This document shows positions 49,640 through 57,742 of a DNA stretch of 64,000 bases, piece after piece. Each line of letters starts with the position of its first letter. Position 1 is the first letter of the stretch. This DNA comes from Mitsuokella sp. oral taxon 131 str. W9106 (GTDB lineage: Bacteria; Bacillota; Negativicutes; Selenomonadales; Selenomonadaceae). The stretch covers positions 1 through 64,000 of the forward strand of contig NZ_KI273065.1 in assembly GCF_000469545.1 (NCBI RefSeq), given 5' to 3'. The notes under the pieces are model-generated. The model was given only the letters and a program-made list of their open reading frames with translations, made no database searches and had not been told where the DNA came from. A program made the position numbers and the translations under genes.

Positions 49640-49864
49640 TTATCCTACCGTTTCAACCGTAATCCGCTCTGCGTCCTCACGACGCAAGGCGAGATTATAC
49701 GACCGAATGCCGATTGCAATCGGATCGCCGAGCGGAGCCGAACGCAGAACGGTCACCTTCGTGCCGGGGATCAGCCCCATCGACATGAGCCGCTGCTTCA
49801 GCGGCGACTCTTCGATCTGCACGATCTTCAGCGTCATGCCCGTCTTTCCATCCTTCAATGTCAA
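49640..49864 (-). CDS. feoA: Ferrous iron transport protein FeoA
   Basis: A 74-aa SH3-like FeoA protein (LKQRLMSMGLIPGTKVTVLRSAPLGDPIAIGIRSYNLALRREDAERI, read in pieces), which assists FeoB at the cytoplasmic face. The start is TTG at 49864: AGGAGG lies eight bases upstream of it, while the first in-frame ATG would lose ten residues that the family has. It is the first gene of the feo operon. Confidence 0.93.
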   Translation of the reverse strand: MTLKDGKTGMTLKIVQIEESPLKQRLMSMGLIPGTKVTVLRSAPLGDPIAIGIRSYNLALRREDAERITVETVG

Positions 49865-49925
49865 TTGTGCTACCTCCTAAGATCTTATTAATGGGAACGA
49901 TAATGAAACTTTATATATATTGGGC

Positions 49926-49954
49926 ATGATAACCCATTTCAATCCATTCGTCAA
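49926..49954 (-). promoter_or_regulatory. Promoter of feoAB
   Basis: Minus strand TTGACG (49949-49954), 17 bp, TATCAT (49926-49931). Between it and feoA, the stretch TTTCATTATCGTT has a Fur-like half-site (CATTATC), but a full Fur box is not evident, so iron control by Fur is only a suggestion. Confidence 0.7.
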
Positions 49955-50034
49955 GAAAACGAGAATGAATATACTCAGTCTAACAGAAAAGCCGCACCGG
50001 AGTACAGGATGCCTTCCGTGCACCATACGCTATT

Positions 50035-50109
50035 CTAGGGAAGCGCTGATTCATTCAGCCGCCCATCTTCGCATATCTGGGCAACTTCACTTAATCAGCG
50101 CTTCCCTAG
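50035..50109. mobile_element. 75-bp miniature inverted-repeat element
   Basis: Perfect 17-bp terminal inverted repeats, CTAGGGAAGCGCTGATT (50035-50051) and its complement (50093-50109), enclose 41 bp that contain a further small hairpin (GCCCA...TGGGC). The whole can fold into one long cruciform. The ends resemble the left end of the IS5-type relic at 44506, and CTAG at both tips fits an IS5-family target site. It has no coding capacity and would move only with a transposase in trans. Confidence 0.75.
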
Positions 50110-50182
50110 CGTTGTTTACGATTCGTTTTGTATACTTTATCATAGCAAGGGATGAAAATCCCCTCCTGTATTTTTCCGCTTC

Positions 50183-50815
50183 TCACCTATCAATTTTTCT
50201 GCACACATCGCCAAACACGCAGCCCTCGCATTTTATTCGCTTGCCGCAGCGCGTCTTGCAATGGTCGAGAATCAGCCAATGGTACCAGCCATACATATTC
50301 GCACTACGCTCTATCCCATCCGTCAGGAATGCCCGCCGCTCCTCGTCCGTCTTGAAATCGTACCCCAGCCGTGCCATAAATCGCCGCGTATAGGCATCCA
50401 GCACAAAGGATGGCATACGGAACGCATAGGTCAGGATTGCATCCGCTGTTTCCGCACCAATCCCAGGCAAGGCCAGCAATTCATCTCGCACCTCCAGCAT
50501 CGGTTTCTGTGAAACCTCAACCACCTCGAAATCATATCCCTTGAACCATGCTGTCAGCTTCTTCACATACCTTGACTTCGCCTTATAAAAGCCACAGGAA
50601 CGAATCAGTGGTTGCAGGTCCTCCTCGCTTAGGCTATCCATGAATTTTGGGCTCAGCCGTTCTCCTAGCTCGGCCACGGTTTTTTCGACATTGTTCCAAG
50701 ATGTATTCTGCACCAAGATTGCCGTAATCATGATGGCATATTCGTCTCCCGGCCACCACTGCACAGGTCCATAGCTATCAAGCAGTCTGTTGTAAATCTG
50801 CTGAGCAGTCAACAT
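50183..50815 (-). CDS. Endonuclease III-like DNA glycosylase (HhH-GPD)
   Basis: A 210-aa base-excision repair protein: HhH-GPD fold with ITAILVQNTSWNNVEKTV, hairpin LPGIGAETADAIL, catalytic-Asp region FVLDAYTRR, and a C-terminal cysteine set (CKTRCGKRIKCEGCVFGDVC, read in parts) for a 4Fe-4S cluster. The Nth lyase lysine in LPGVGxKTA is replaced (GAETA), so it is probably a monofunctional glycosylase, closer to MagIII/endoIII-domain proteins than to true Nth. The start at 50815 (MLTAQQIYN) has only a weak GGCGGTG upstream. It stands alone, after gene debris. Confidence 0.87.
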   Translation of the reverse strand: MLTAQQIYNRLLDSYGPVQWWPGDEYAIMITAILVQNTSWNNVEKTVAELGERLSPKFMDSLSEEDLQPLIRSCGFYKAKSRYVKKLTAWFKGYDFEVVEVSQKPMLEVRDELLALPGIGAETADAILTYAFRMPSFVLDAYTRRFMARLGYDFKTDEERRAFLTDGIERSANMYGWYHWLILDHCKTRCGKRIKCEGCVFGDVCRKIDR

Positions 50816-50819
50816 TTTA

Positions 50820-50903
50820 TCACCGCCAATATACGGAAATCTCAACAAGATTCCCATCCGCATCGCGCAAATAGATGCTGTCCAATTCATTCCGCCATAC
50901 TAG
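50820..50903 (-). pseudogene. C-terminal relic of a VOC/glyoxalase protein
   Basis: In one frame the DNA encodes LVWRNELDSIYLRDADGN then LVEISVYWR and a stop at 50820. This is the typical C-terminal strand pair of vicinal-oxygen-chelate proteins, with the metal-binding Glu in NLVEIS. No upstream part of the domain is in frame, so it is a fragment of a lost gene. Confidence 0.65.
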
Positions 50904-51048
50904 CCGCAGGCTTCTTTTCCAACAAAGCATGGATGAGCGTGTAATAAGCGGGCAAACGTCCTTTGCCCCATAAGAGCTTGATGCCCAGCCGTTCTTCCGT
51001 GATAGCTGTGAGGTTGAAGCCGAACGAATCTAATGAAATTCCCCTCAT
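50887..51048 (-). CDS. 53-codon open frame, possibly debris
   Basis: ATG 51048 to TGA 50887 encodes MRGISLDSFGFNLTAITEERL and a basic, Leu-rich remainder ending ASMAE. There is no good ribosome site and I recognise no family. It overlaps the VOC relic and lies 6 bp after the ABC ATPase gene. It could be a short real gene at the end of that operon or the tail of a degraded gene. Confidence 0.3.
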   Translation of the reverse strand: MRGISLDSFGFNLTAITEERLGIKLLWGKGRLPAYYTLIHALLEKKPAASMAE

Positions 51049-51053
51049 GATTT

Positions 51054-51839
51054 TCACTGCACCAACGCGACAGGCGAGAGGACGGTCTTGCCGTTGCGAT
51101 TCGTGAAGATGTCGGCGCGCACGCCGAATACGTCCGCCAGCAGGTCGACGGAAAGCACCGATTGCGGCGCGCCCTGTCTGTAAATGGCGTGGTCTTTTAA
51201 GACGGCAATCTCGTCGGCATACTGAAGCGCGTGGTTGATGTCGTGCAAGACCATGATGACGGTCATGCCATACGTCTGGTTGATGTCCGTCACGATCTGC
51301 ATGACTTCAAGCTGGTGCGCGATGTCGAGATACGTCGTCGGCTCGTCGAGCAGCAGGATCTCGGGCTTCTGCGCGAGCGCCATTGCGAGAAAGGCGCGCT
51401 GGCGCTCGCCGCCCGAGAGCGTCCGCACTTCGCGATCGCGGAAGGCTTCGACGTGCGTGACACGCATCGCCCACTCTACCGCCTCGCGGTCTTCCTTGGG
51501 ATTGCTCGCGCGAAACCATGCGCGGTAGGGGAATCGTCCATAGTCGACGAGGCGCGCGACCGTCGTGTCGGGCGGCGTTTCCGCCCCCTGCGGCAGAATG
51601 GCGAGGCGCTTTGCGAGATCGCTTCGCCCGATATGGCGAATGTCCTTTCCGCCGAGCGTCACTTCCCCCTCGTAATCGCGCGACAGGCCTGCGATTGCAC
51701 GCAATAGCGTCGATTTGCCCGCTCCGTTTGGCCCGATGATCGCCGTCCGCTTTCCATGCGGGAAGGCAATCGAAAGATGATCGAGTATCGTATGCCCCGC
51801 AATCGTCACACTGAGGTCTTTTACGATCAGCTCCATCAT
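51054..51839 (-). CDS. FecCD-type ABC importer ATPase
   Basis: A 261-aa ATPase of the FepC/BtuD group: Walker A GPNGAGKST, Q-loop LPQGAETPPDTTV, signature LSGGERQRAFLAMAL, Walker B ILLLDEPTTYLD, H-loop VLHDIN. The family YGRFPY motif is present. It works with the permease and lipoprotein encoded just upstream and overlaps the permease by four bases. Substrate could be corrinoid, haem or a siderophore; the cobI gene at the head of the operon favours a tetrapyrrole or cobalt compound. Confidence 0.92.
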   Translation of the reverse strand: MMELIVKDLSVTIAGHTILDHLSIAFPHGKRTAIIGPNGAGKSTLLRAIAGLSRDYEGEVTLGGKDIRHIGRSDLAKRLAILPQGAETPPDTTVARLVDYGRFPYRAWFRASNPKEDREAVEWAMRVTHVEAFRDREVRTLSGGERQRAFLAMALAQKPEILLLDEPTTYLDIAHQLEVMQIVTDINQTYGMTVIMVLHDINHALQYADEIAVLKDHAIYRQGAPQSVLSVDLLADVFGVRADIFTNRNGKTVLSPVALVQ

Positions 51840-52828
51840 AGCTCCCTCCTCAAAAGAAACAGGAAGAACGGCGCGCCGAGCGCTGCCATGATGATGCCGA
51901 CGGGGAGTTCGACGGGCGCAAACGCAATGCGTGCAAACGTATCACTCGCCATGACGACGGCGGCTCCTAAAAGCGCTGATGCCGGGAGCAGAAGGCGATG
52001 ATCCGAGCCAATGAGCAGGCGTGCCGCATGCGGGACGATGAGCCCGACGAAACCCAAGAGTCCCACGACGGAGACGGCGCTCGACGCGAGCAGTGCTGCT
52101 ATCGCCGTCAGTATAAAGCGCGTGCGCTCGACGGCAAGGCCGACGCCCTTTGCCATCTCGTCGCCAAGCTGCAGGATATTGAGATGGCGCGAAAAGAGCA
52201 GCGCGAGGACGCTCGCACAGATCGTATACGGATAGAGCATGGCAACGTGTGGCCAACTGCGCGCGGAAAGACCGCCGACCATCCACATGAGCGCACTGTG
52301 GACGCGATCGCTGTAAAGAATCATGAGTGCCGATATGCCTGCGCCAAGAAAAGCGGAAACGGCTACGCCCGCAAGAATGATGCGAATCGGACGAATGCCA
52401 TCCTTCCATGCGAGCACGTAGATGAGGAGCGCCGCCCCCATCGCGCCGACAAATGCTGCAGGCGTAACGAGCACGGTCGCTTCCGGCATGAGCAAAAGGA
52501 CAAGAATCCCCATGAGTCCTGCACCCGACGAGATGCCGATGATATGCGGATCTGCGAGCGGGTTTTTCATGATCGCCTGCAAGATAGCGCCAGACAGTGC
52601 GAGGTTGATGCCGACGAGTGCTGCGACAAGCGTGCGCGGCAGCCGGATGTTCATGAGGATCTGCTCATGCGTTCCCACCCCGGTCCCCTGCAAGGCGGAT
52701 TCGATTTCCGCAAACGGAATCGCAACCGAACCCAGCATGATGCTTGCCGCACCTGCCGCAATCACGAGGATAAGGAATGCGAAGAGTACCATCACCTGCC
52801 GTCCGTGCCCTGGAACACGCCCGTTCAT
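51836..52828 (-). CDS. FecCD-type ABC importer permease
   Basis: A 330-aa permease of the FecCD/BtuC family with about ten membrane helices and the usual motifs: RLPRTLVAALVGINLALSGAILQAIMKNPLADPHIIGISSGAGLM read in parts, GVALSAF-like GVAVSAFLGAG, and GLLGFVGLIVPHAARLLIGSDHR, which contacts the ATPase. It overlaps both neighbours by four bases (ATGA). Confidence 0.94.
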   Translation of the reverse strand: MNGRVPGHGRQVMVLFAFLILVIAAGAASIMLGSVAIPFAEIESALQGTGVGTHEQILMNIRLPRTLVAALVGINLALSGAILQAIMKNPLADPHIIGISSGAGLMGILVLLLMPEATVLVTPAAFVGAMGAALLIYVLAWKDGIRPIRIILAGVAVSAFLGAGISALMILYSDRVHSALMWMVGGLSARSWPHVAMLYPYTICASVLALLFSRHLNILQLGDEMAKGVGLAVERTRFILTAIAALLASSAVSVVGLLGFVGLIVPHAARLLIGSDHRLLLPASALLGAAVVMASDTFARIAFAPVELPVGIIMAALGAPFFLFLLRREL

Positions 52829-53784
52829 TTCTCCTTTGCCTCAGGATAGATGCAGGATGCCATCGTGCGAACGGCATCTGGATAGTGAATGCCGGGGCTC
52901 AGCAGGAAGAGATCCTGCGGCAGATAGTAGACGTGACCATTCTTTACGGCATGGATCGTCTGCCATGCAGGATTCTCTTCCATTATCTTATCCATTCCCG
53001 CCTTGATCTCTTTCAGATCCCCCATGCTCGTGATGAATAACACATCGGGATTCTGCTCAACTAGCGTTTCAAGGCTGTACGGCGCAGAATCTGGATTTTT
53101 TTCGAGCGGCGCAAGCCCTGCAGCGACGTTTTCCCAGCCGAGAAGCTTGGCCGTGCAACCTGCGATGCTCCCGTCGAGTTGGATCGTGAGTCCTTGATTC
53201 GTCGAATGGATGATCGCAATGCGCTTCTTTTCCTGTGGCACACGCTGACGCACCGCTTCAATTGCATGTTCCATGGAAGCGAGAAGCGCATCTCCTTTTT
53301 CCTTCTCCCCCGTGATCTGTGCGAGTATCTTCACTTCCTGTTTGACATCATCGTAGCTCTTCATATCGAGCACGACCGTCTTGACACCATTGTCCTCGAG
53401 CGTTGCGGCGAGCTTTTCGTTCATTCCCTTGTTGAGAATGACAAGATCCGGATTACAGGCAAGTACCTTCTCCGCATCAATCTGATAGACCTTGCCGACA
53501 CTCGTTTTGTCCTTTGCCCAGTCCGGCATTTTCGTCTTCGAATCAGGACGCCCGACGACATCCCCGCCGACCTCATGGAGCGGTTCGAGGAACGATGCAG
53601 ACGTTACGACGATGCGTTCCGGCTTCTTGTCAAGCGTAATATCGCGTCCTGCGGCATCCTCAAAGTGAGCAAATGCTGCCTCCCCGGCAGCCGGCGCTTT
53701 CTTCTCTGCCGTACCGCAGCCGAATGCGGCGACGAGCAGCCCCGCCATTACGACGAGGAGCATCATGCGAACGAATGGCTTCAT
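52825..53784 (-). CDS. Substrate-binding lipoprotein of ABC importer
   Basis: A 319-aa binding protein of the BtuF/FhuD/FepB class. Lipoprotein signal ends VAAFGC (Cys23). Two lobes (about 45-150 and 190-315) joined by a long helix (about 150-185, VKQEVKILAQITGEKEKGDALL); strands such as RIVVTSASFLEPLHEVGG and NPDLVILNKG, then NPDVLFITSMGDLKEI, are typical. It binds the substrate in the periplasm for the permease. GAGGAGG precedes the ATG; it follows cobI by 12 bp. Confidence 0.92.
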   Translation of the reverse strand: MKPFVRMMLLVVMAGLLVAAFGCGTAEKKAPAAGEAAFAHFEDAAGRDITLDKKPERIVVTSASFLEPLHEVGGDVVGRPDSKTKMPDWAKDKTSVGKVYQIDAEKVLACNPDLVILNKGMNEKLAATLEDNGVKTVVLDMKSYDDVKQEVKILAQITGEKEKGDALLASMEHAIEAVRQRVPQEKKRIAIIHSTNQGLTIQLDGSIAGCTAKLLGWENVAAGLAPLEKNPDSAPYSLETLVEQNPDVLFITSMGDLKEIKAGMDKIMEENPAWQTIHAVKNGHVYYLPQDLFLLSPGIHYPDAVRTMASCIYPEAKEK

Positions 53785-53796
53785 CTTGTGTCCTCC

Positions 53797-54501
53797 TCAC
53801 TTCGCGTCGCGACGCGTCAAAATAGTCGAGAGATAGTTGGGCCTTTCCGCGCGATGCGCTGCAACATCGTGGAAAACCTGTTCCCCATCGAGTCCCGCAC
53901 GGCTCACGAGTACGGCATTTTTCGCCATGCCATGCTCTTCGAGCATTTCGATGACATCGGGGAAATTCCTGTAGACCTTCATGAGCACAACGTTGTCCGA
54001 CGCCTCCATTGCACGCTTCATTTTCTCACGCTTCGCCGTCGCGGGAATGATCGTGAGCACCTCGTTTCCCTCGACGATCGGGCGACCGAGCTGACTGCTG
54101 ATCGCAGCATACGCGGGGATGCCCGGAATCGTCTCGATCCTCACGTCCTCATGCTCCAAGAGGCGGAATACGTAAATATAGGTACTGAAAAACATCGGAT
54201 CGCCGAGCGTCAGGAACGCGACATTCTTGCCTTGATTGAGCAGGCCGAGAATCTCCGCCTTGTTCTCCTTCCATGCCGAATCGTCATGCTCAAAGCCCTT
54301 GACCATCGGGAATACCTGATAGACGATTTCCACATCCGGCTTCAGGTACGGCTTCGCGATCGAGAGCGCAACACTTCCGTCCTTCTTCTCCGTTTTCGGC
54401 GCGATGAGCACATCCGCCGCCTCAATGGCATGGATTGCCTTGACCGTCAGCAGTTCCGGATCGCCAGGGCCGACGCCGATCCCATAAAATACACCCTTCA
54501 T
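53797..54501 (-). CDS. cobI: Precorrin-2 C20-methyltransferase
   Basis: A 234-aa SAM-dependent tetrapyrrole methylase (CobI/CbiL): N-terminal GIGVGPGDPELLTVKA, central FLTLGDPMFFSTYIYVF and IETIPGIPAYAAISSQLGRPIVEG, and C-terminal VLVSRAG. It methylates C20 of precorrin-2 or cobalt-factor II in cobalamin synthesis. An ATG three codons earlier lies directly on AGGAGG; ATG 54501 is nine bases from it and begins MKGVFYGIGVG, so it is preferred. It heads the importer operon; no other cobalamin synthesis gene is in the window. The leader is too short for a cobalamin riboswitch. Confidence 0.92.
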   Translation of the reverse strand: MKGVFYGIGVGPGDPELLTVKAIHAIEAADVLIAPKTEKKDGSVALSIAKPYLKPDVEIVYQVFPMVKGFEHDDSAWKENKAEILGLLNQGKNVAFLTLGDPMFFSTYIYVFRLLEHEDVRIETIPGIPAYAAISSQLGRPIVEGNEVLTIIPATAKREKMKRAMEASDNVVLMKVYRNFPDVIEMLEEHGMAKNAVLVSRAGLDGEQVFHDVAAHRAERPNYLSTILTRRDAK

Positions 54502-54595
54502 CGCAAGCATCCTCCTAACATAAAAACAATCCTTTCCTAATCATATATAGAAAGAAACTATTCCTTCTGCCCCATTATAGCACGCCACAGACGAA

Positions 54596-54634
54596 AATGC
54601 CCCTGCAAACCAAACTTTTGCCTGCAGGGGCATT
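54596..54634 (-). terminator. Terminator of guaB
   Basis: AATGCCCCTGCA and TGCAGGGGCATT (54596-54607 with 54623-54634) with a 15-nt loop, followed on the minus strand by TTCG. It lies 12 bp past the guaB stop. A TATAAT at 54574-54579 just beyond may serve the cobI operon, without a clear -35. Confidence 0.75.
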
Positions 54635-54645
54635 GCTTAAATGAT

Positions 54646-56151
54646 TTAGGCACGGCCAAACTTATCCTTCAGGATAACATCGTGCGAGCCGCCTTCTACG
54701 ATGCTCGTCGACGAGACAAGCGTGAGCTTTGCCTTTTCGCGCAGCTCGGGAAGCGTGAGCGCGCCGCAGTTGCACATCGTCGAGCGAATTTTCGCGAGTG
54801 AGATGCCGACGTTGTCCTTGAGCGAGCCTGCGTACGGAACGTAGGAATCAACGCCTTCCTCAAAGGAGAGCTTTCGCGCACCGCCGAGATCATAGCGCTG
54901 CCAGTTGCGCGCACGATTCGAGCCTTCGCCCCAATACTCCTTGAAGTACGTGCCATTGACCTTGACCTTGTCCGTTGGGCTCTCGTCAAAGCGCGAGAAG
55001 TAACGGCCGAGCATGAGGAAATCCGCGCCCATCGCGAGTGCGAGTGTCATGTGGTAATCGTGCACGATGCCCCCATCGGAGCATACCGGGATGTAGACGC
55101 CCGTCTCCTCATAGTAGCGATCACGCTCCGCGCAAACGTCGATCAGTGCTGTCGCCTGCCCGCGGCCGATGCCCTTCGTCTCACGCGTGATGCAGATCGA
55201 TCCGCCGCCGATGCCGACCTTGATGAAGTCTGCGCCCGCGTCCGCGAGAAAACGGAAGCCCTCGCCGTCGACGACATTGCCCGCGCCGACCCTGACCTCT
55301 TTTCCGAAGTGCTCGTGAATGTACTGAAGCGTGATGCGCTGCCATTCCGAAAACCCCTCCGAGGAATCGATGCAGAGCACGTCCGCACCTGCCTCAAGAA
55401 GCGCCGGCACGCGCTCCGCGTAGTCGCGCGTATTGATGCCCGCACCGACGATGTAGCGTTTGCGCTCATCGATGAGTTCGAGCGCATGCTCCTTGTTATC
55501 CGTGTAGTCCTTGCGGAACACCATGTAGCGCAAGCGCTGGTTCTTGTCGATGAGCGGCAGCATATTCAGCTTGTTTTCCCAGATGAGATCATTTGCCATC
55601 GGGAGCGTCGTCGTGTCGGCATCGGCGTAGACGAGCTTCTCGAACGGCGTCATGAACGTCTTTGCCTGTACGTCGGGCCCCATGCGTGACGTGCGGTAGT
55701 CCCGGCTCGTGACGATGCCGAGCAGCCTGCCCGTCGGCGTGCCGTCCTCCGTGACCGCCATCGTCGAATGCCCTGTCTTTGCAAGGAGCTCAAGGATCTC
55801 ACCGAGCGTCGTCGTCGGCTTGATGTTCGAATCGCTGCTCACAAAGCCGGACTTATAATTCTTGACGCGCGAGACCATAGCAGCCTCCGCCTCGATGTTC
55901 TGTGAGCCGTAGATGAACGATATGCCGCCTTCCTTCGCGAGCGCAATCGCCATGGTATCGTTCGAAACGGCCTGCATGATGGCAGACGTCATCGGGATAT
56001 TCATCGAGAGCCTCGGCTCTTCTCCCTTTTTGAACTTCACGAGCGGCGTTCGGAGCGATACGTTGTTCGGAATGCACTTGTCGGACGAATAACTTGGGAC
56101 AAGAAGATACTCTCCAAACGTATGCGATGGTTCCTTAAAATAGAATGCCAA
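54646..56151 (-). CDS. guaB: Inosine-5'-monophosphate dehydrogenase
   Basis: A 501-aa IMP dehydrogenase, catalysing the NAD+-dependent step to XMP in GMP synthesis. The barrel is interrupted by a CBS pair (about 100-230; [24 protein letters not shown]). The catalytic loop has Cys320 in [15 protein letters not shown]; the flap region has [12 protein letters not shown]. It lies in the branch with an N-terminal YLLVPSYSS segment, common in Firmicutes and some other phyla. The start is TTG at 56151 with GAGG upstream. It is a single-gene unit with consensus promoter and terminator. Confidence 0.95.
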   Translation of the reverse strand: MAFYFKEPSHTFGEYLLVPSYSSDKCIPNNVSLRTPLVKFKKGEEPRLSMNIPMTSAIMQAVSNDTMAIALAKEGGISFIYGSQNIEAEAAMVSRVKNYKSGFVSSDSNIKPTTTLGEILELLAKTGHSTMAVTEDGTPTGRLLGIVTSRDYRTSRMGPDVQAKTFMTPFEKLVYADADTTTLPMANDLIWENKLNMLPLIDKNQRLRYMVFRKDYTDNKEHALELIDERKRYIVGAGINTRDYAERVPALLEAGADVLCIDSSEGFSEWQRITLQYIHEHFGKEVRVGAGNVVDGEGFRFLADAGADFIKVGIGGGSICITRETKGIGRGQATALIDVCAERDRYYEETGVYIPVCSDGGIVHDYHMTLALAMGADFLMLGRYFSRFDESPTDKVKVNGTYFKEYWGEGSNRARNWQRYDLGGARKLSFEEGVDSYVPYAGSLKDNVGISLAKIRSTMCNCGALTLPELREKAKLTLVSSTSIVEGGSHDVILKDKFGRA

Positions 56152-56205
56152 CGTAGCCTCACCCTTTCTTTGACACGACTTCCCTGACTCAAATATATTG
56201 TCGCT

Positions 56206-56234
56206 ATTCTACTATAAAGGAAAAACTCTGTCAA
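56206..56234 (-). promoter_or_regulatory. Promoter of guaB
   Basis: Minus strand perfect TTGACA (56229-56234), 17 bp, TAGAAT (56206-56211). The leader would be about 50 nt. No purine riboswitch fold is evident. Confidence 0.8.
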
Positions 56235-56296
56235 TGCAGATGTCTCTCGTCCTGCTCCGCCCAAAGAATACCGGCTATACCCCTTGCGCTGCATAG

Positions 56297-56328
56297 AAAA
56301 AGCGCAGGAAATCGCTTTCCTGCGCTTT
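56297..56328 (-). terminator. Terminator of the citrate lyase operon
   Basis: A 13-bp perfect stem (56299-56311 with 56316-56328, core GCGCAGGAAA) and a 4-nt loop, followed on the minus strand by a T run. It lies about 60 bp past the CitMHS transporter stop. Confidence 0.88.
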
Positions 56329-56390
56329 CAGGTCCAACTTTTGGGCGTGCTTCAGCATTACGCCAGTCTGCCTTTTTCGAATCCCATGGA

Positions 56391-57716
56391 TTATACGGTC
56401 ACAATGCCAAGGACGATGGCAAAGAAGAGTGAAATGATCGACAGCCCCCAAAGCCACGGTCCACAGAAGCGCAGGAGTTCCTTGATAGAGACGCCCGCAA
56501 GCCCGCAACAGAGGAATGTCGTCGCTGCGTGCGGGGTGACGAGGACAGCGAAGTTCTTGCCGACGAGCATCGCGTTCGACATGTTCTCCGGGCTAATGCC
56601 GTACTGTTCGCCAACGCCGATCGCAAGCGGCAGGAGACCGAAGAAGTATGGGCTCGTGCCGAGCATCATGCCGATCGGCACGGCAAAGATGCCCATGATA
56701 ATATGGAAGTATGGACCGAGTACAGACGGGATGAGCATGACAAGCGTCTCTGCCATCGCATCCATCATCTTCGTCCCAGTCAGCACGCCAAGGAATACCC
56801 CGGAGGCGAGCAGGATCATCGGAACGCCAAGCGCTTCGCCCGCATGTGCCCTGATGCGCTTGCTCTGCATCTTCGGATCGGGGAAGTTCACGATGAGCGC
56901 GAGCGAAAGACCGATCATAAAGGCAGCGTAGAGCTGGATCTTCGTGAAGCAGAGGAGTGCGATCACGCCAACGGTGAGGAGAAGGTTGAACCAAAAGAGT
57001 TTCGGACGCTTAAGTGCAGCGGCTTCCTCATCGGAGATCTGATGCGCCGAAGACGCATCCTCATCCATCTCCGCCGCCTTGCCCGTCGGATGAACTCCAG
57101 CTCCGCGCCGCTTTTCCAGCACGCCCATGAATGCGGCAAAGAAAAGTACCATGACGATGCCGACAATCTGCAGCGGAATGAGGGTATGCCAAAGCGCATT
57201 GACATCCGCGTTCAGGATTACGCCGACGCGTGCGACGGGGCCGCCCCACGGCAGAAGGTTCATGATACTCATTGCCGCGCCTATGATCACGCAGAGGACG
57301 ACGGGGCGGATATGCAGTTTTTTGTAGATCGGCAGCATCGCAGGAATTGTCACGAGCAATGTCGCGGCGAGCGCCCCGTCGAGATGGGCGATCGTTGCGA
57401 TGCAGGCGGTCGACACGGTAACAAGGATGACGTTCGAACCGGCGCAACGCACGAGGAAGTCGACGAGTGGATCAAAGAGCCCGACCTCCGACATGATCGA
57501 AAAATAGACAATGGAGAAGATAAAGAGCACGGCGACCGGCATGGTCGTTGCCACGCCCGCTTTCACGAACCCCGAGATCTGTGTGAAGTCAAAGCCGCAG
57601 ACCGCGGCACAGAGAATGGGAACAATGACGAAGATCGGCGTCGGGTGCGCCTTCGACTGCAAGAGCAGATAGATGATCAGGAAGATCATCACAAAACCCG
57701 TAATGGCGAGCAACAT
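56391..57716 (-). CDS. CitMHS-family citrate transporter
   Basis: A 441-aa membrane protein with about twelve helices of the citrate-Mg2+:H+ (CitM/CitH) family. Recognisable stretches are FSIVYFSIMSEVGLFDPLV, ATIAHLDGALAATLLVTIPAMLPIY, NLLPWGGPVARVGVIL and GTSPYFFGLLPLAIGVGEQYG. It brings citrate, probably as a metal complex, into the cell for the citrate lyase encoded upstream. It is the last gene of the operon, 26 bp after citG, with GGAGG before the ATG. An internal hydrophilic loop (about 205-240) is acidic. Confidence 0.9.
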   Translation of the reverse strand: MLLAITGFVMIFLIIYLLLQSKAHPTPIFVIVPILCAAVCGFDFTQISGFVKAGVATTMPVAVLFIFSIVYFSIMSEVGLFDPLVDFLVRCAGSNVILVTVSTACIATIAHLDGALAATLLVTIPAMLPIYKKLHIRPVVLCVIIGAAMSIMNLLPWGGPVARVGVILNADVNALWHTLIPLQIVGIVMVLFFAAFMGVLEKRRGAGVHPTGKAAEMDEDASSAHQISDEEAAALKRPKLFWFNLLLTVGVIALLCFTKIQLYAAFMIGLSLALIVNFPDPKMQSKRIRAHAGEALGVPMILLASGVFLGVLTGTKMMDAMAETLVMLIPSVLGPYFHIIMGIFAVPIGMMLGTSPYFFGLLPLAIGVGEQYGISPENMSNAMLVGKNFAVLVTPHAATTFLCCGLAGVSIKELLRFCGPWLWGLSIISLFFAIVLGIVTV

Positions 57717-57742
57717 GCAAAAACCTCCATTCCCAAATTGTC

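Noticed and set aside
49865-49925. Full Fur box before feoA
   Set aside because: Only one half-site-like CATTATC is seen; the rest departs too far from the consensus to call.
54502-54645. Cobalamin riboswitch before cobI
   Set aside because: The space is under 150 bp, much of it the guaB terminator, and no B12-box-like conserved core is present.
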